Below, piece by piece: positions 4,791-6,190 of a DNA stretch of 6,190 nt. The notes beneath the pieces were generated by a model. That model was not told the DNA's origin and searched no databases. It worked only from the letters and a program-made list of their open reading frames with translations. This DNA comes from Kiritimatiellia bacterium (GTDB lineage: Bacteria > Verrucomicrobiota > Kiritimatiellia > SLAD01). The translations under genes were made by a program, and so were the position numbers. The stretch's first letter is position 1. Every line of letters starts with the position of its first letter. The DNA lies in NCBI GenBank assembly GCA_007127595.1, contig SKZA01000060.1:1-6190 (forward strand). Direction: 5' to 3'.

Positions 4791-6167
4791 CTAGTTCATG
4801 ATGCTTCCGAAGATCAGTCCGGAGATCGTGGACATGACGACGACCAACGCGATGAACGTGAGCGTTTTCCTCGGGCCGAGTATCGAGTGAATGACCAGCA
4901 TGTTCGGCAGGGATAGTGCCGGGCCCGCAAGGAGGAGGGCGAGGGCGGGGCCTTGACCCATGCCGCTGTCCATCAGGCCGCGCAGGATGGGGACTTCGGT
5001 CAGCGTTGCAAAATACATCAACGCGCCGGTGATCGAGGCGAAGAAACTGGTCCAGACCGGCCAGACGGCGGTAAGCCAGGCGGGCATGACGGCTTTTCCG
5101 CCGACGATGCCCCAGAATACGGCGGGATCGTCGCCGACGAGCGCCTGTATCCAGCGGTTTGGGATGATGCCGGCGTCGTCAGAACCGGGGCTGCCGAGGA
5201 AGAAGCCGGCGGCGAGCACCCCCACGAAGAGGAGCGGCATGATGAGTTTGGCGAACCCCCATGTTTGATCGCGCCACTCGTTAAGCTCTGGTGTGTTAAA
5301 GAACGTGAGAAGGATCAAGGCCGCCACCCCGGTGGTAAAGGCGATAACCGGTTGAGTTGGGAACAGTAGCGCCATCGCGCCTGTCGCGATGATCGCTGCG
5401 ATCAAGTGCGCCGGCTTGACCCCGAGAAAGCGCCATAGCGTGAAGCATAGCAGCAAGGCAAATGCGGTCACCAACCACCATTTGGCGCTATAGATCCCGT
5501 GCCATAGCCCGACGGGATCGGCGGGCGCGGACCAATTGGCGAACACCAGCACCGCGACCATACTGAAGAAATACAGGGAAGTTTGCCACAGGGGGCGGGG
5601 CGGGCGGTCGTCCTCTTCGATGTACACGTCTTGCGTGTGAGCGGTTTTATCGCGCTCGCTTTTCAGGAAGATCAGATGCATCAGTCCTCCGATGACGACG
5701 GCAAAGACGACCGCGCCGACGGCGCGCGCGATGCCGAGCGGCGCGCCGAGTACGCGGGCGGTAAGGACGATGGCGAGCACATTGATTGCCGGGCCGGAGT
5801 AAAGAAAGGCCGTGGCCGGACCGATCCCAGCACCGCGCATATAGATGCCGCCGAAAAGAGGGAGGACGGTGCAGGAACAGACGGCGAGGACGGTCCCCGA
5901 TACGGAGGCCACGCTGTAGGAAAGCAGCTTGTTCGCCTTCGCTCCGAAATATTTCATAACGGACGATTGACGCACAAACACACCGATCGCACCCGCAATG
6001 AAGAAGGCCGGGATCAGGCATAAGAGTACGTGTTCTCTCGCATACCATCTGATGAGGACAAGGCCCTCGATGACCGCTCCTTGAAATCGCGGGGACTCAA
6101 CCGGCAGGAAATGAAAGACAAGGAAGCCGACAAGGAGGATGAGACCCATGCGTAGGTCACGAGGCAC
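4791..6167 (-). CDS. ArsP/DUF318-family predicted permease (COG0701 type)
   Basis: This 458-aa polytopic inner-membrane protein has many hydrophobic segments in two halves joined by a charged loop (about 169-190, SERDKTAH onward). The first half holds GTVLAVCSCTVLPLFGG (91-107) with Cys97 and Cys99, then GPATAFLYSGPAIN. The second half repeats this plan exactly 290 residues later, with GALMYFATLTEVPILRG (381-397) and GPALALLLAGPALS. Both are marks of the DUF318/ArsP permease family. Characterised ArsP members export trivalent organoarsenicals, while other relatives have been linked to metal or metalloid tolerance. The substrate here is not shown by sequence, so I leave the symbol empty. The GTG start has GGAGG nine bases upstream. 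A later in-frame ATG at 6149 has no such site. It leads the unit permease-smORF-thioredoxin, whose promoter lies beyond the window. Confidence 0.9.
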   Translation of the reverse strand: MPRDLRMGLILLVGFLVFHFLPVESPRFQGAVIEGLVLIRWYAREHVLLCLIPAFFIAGAIGVFVRQSSVMKYFGAKANKLLSYSVASVSGTVLAVCSCTVLPLFGGIYMRGAGIGPATAFLYSGPAINVLAIVLTARVLGAPLGIARAVGAVVFAVVIGGLMHLIFLKSERDKTAHTQDVYIEEDDRPPRPLWQTSLYFFSMVAVLVFANWSAPADPVGLWHGIYSAKWWLVTAFALLLCFTLWRFLGVKPAHLIAAIIATGAMALLFPTQPVIAFTTGVAALILLTFFNTPELNEWRDQTWGFAKLIMPLLFVGVLAAGFFLGSPGSDDAGIIPNRWIQALVGDDPAVFWGIVGGKAVMPAWLTAVWPVWTSFFASITGALMYFATLTEVPILRGLMDSGMGQGPALALLLAGPALSLPNMLVIHSILGPRKTLTFIALVVVMSTISGLIFGSIMN

Positions 6168-6190
6168 GGTCGAGTTCCTCCATAACGGCG
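6157..6190 (-). CDS. Possible C-terminal tail of an upstream gene overlapping the permease start
   Basis: In a frame different from the permease, the - strand reads AVMEELDRAS and then TGA at 6159-6157, open to the window edge. An upstream gene ending here would overlap the permease by 11 bases, the tight packing seen elsewhere in this cluster, and would contain the permease ribosome site. Ten residues are too few for any identity. Confidence 0.3.
   Translation of the reverse strand, partial: AVMEELDRAS

Overview
The window carries two unrelated gene blocks that converge near position 2200. The left part is on the + strand: the 3' end of sucB (E2 of 2-oxoglutarate dehydrogenase), a complete lpd (E3), an intergenic stretch with a 7-base rhythm, and a small RRM-type RNA-binding protein gene closed by a strong hairpin terminator. 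The right part, about 4 kb on the - strand, is an arsenic-type resistance cluster. Read in its own 5'->3' direction it is: an ArsP/DUF318-like permease, a possible 36-aa small gene, a mini-thioredoxin, then a sigma70-type promoter, arsR, arsC and an ACR3 arsenite efflux gene. The - strand block ends at 2244, facing the terminator.

Organism: a bacterium with moderately high GC content, clear Shine-Dalgarno sites, ATG and GTG starts and a sigma70-like promoter. SucB and Lpd resemble the forms I know from Gammaproteobacteria, with an extended KDGKPALGGTC segment before the redox cysteines in Lpd. Similar Lpd forms also occur in other phyla. The RRM protein and the period-7 intergenic DNA remind me of Verrucomicrobia/Omnitrophota-like environmental genomes. 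I cannot fix the phylum from this window.

How the genes work together: sucB and lpd supply two subunits of the 2-oxoglutarate dehydrogenase complex. In the ars block, ArsR is the likely As(III)-sensing repressor. It is transcribed from a consensus promoter whose -10 box lies inside an inverted repeat that also covers the arsR start codon. ArsC has the thioredoxin-linked cysteine triad (C10, C82, C89) and would reduce arsenate to arsenite, which ACR3 would export. The upstream permease and CPKC mini-thioredoxin probably extend the range of substrates or supply reducing power. Both arsR-arsC and smORF-thioredoxin are joined by ATGA stop/start overlaps.

The least expected items are the 112-base stretch that divides into sixteen 7-base units after lpd, the 36-codon gene candidate between the permease and thioredoxin, and the near-leaderless arsR transcript implied by the promoter position. 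No gene-free stretch exceeds 300 bases; the longest, 1650-1907, is described in the features. No tRNA, rRNA, CRISPR array or insertion sequence was seen.
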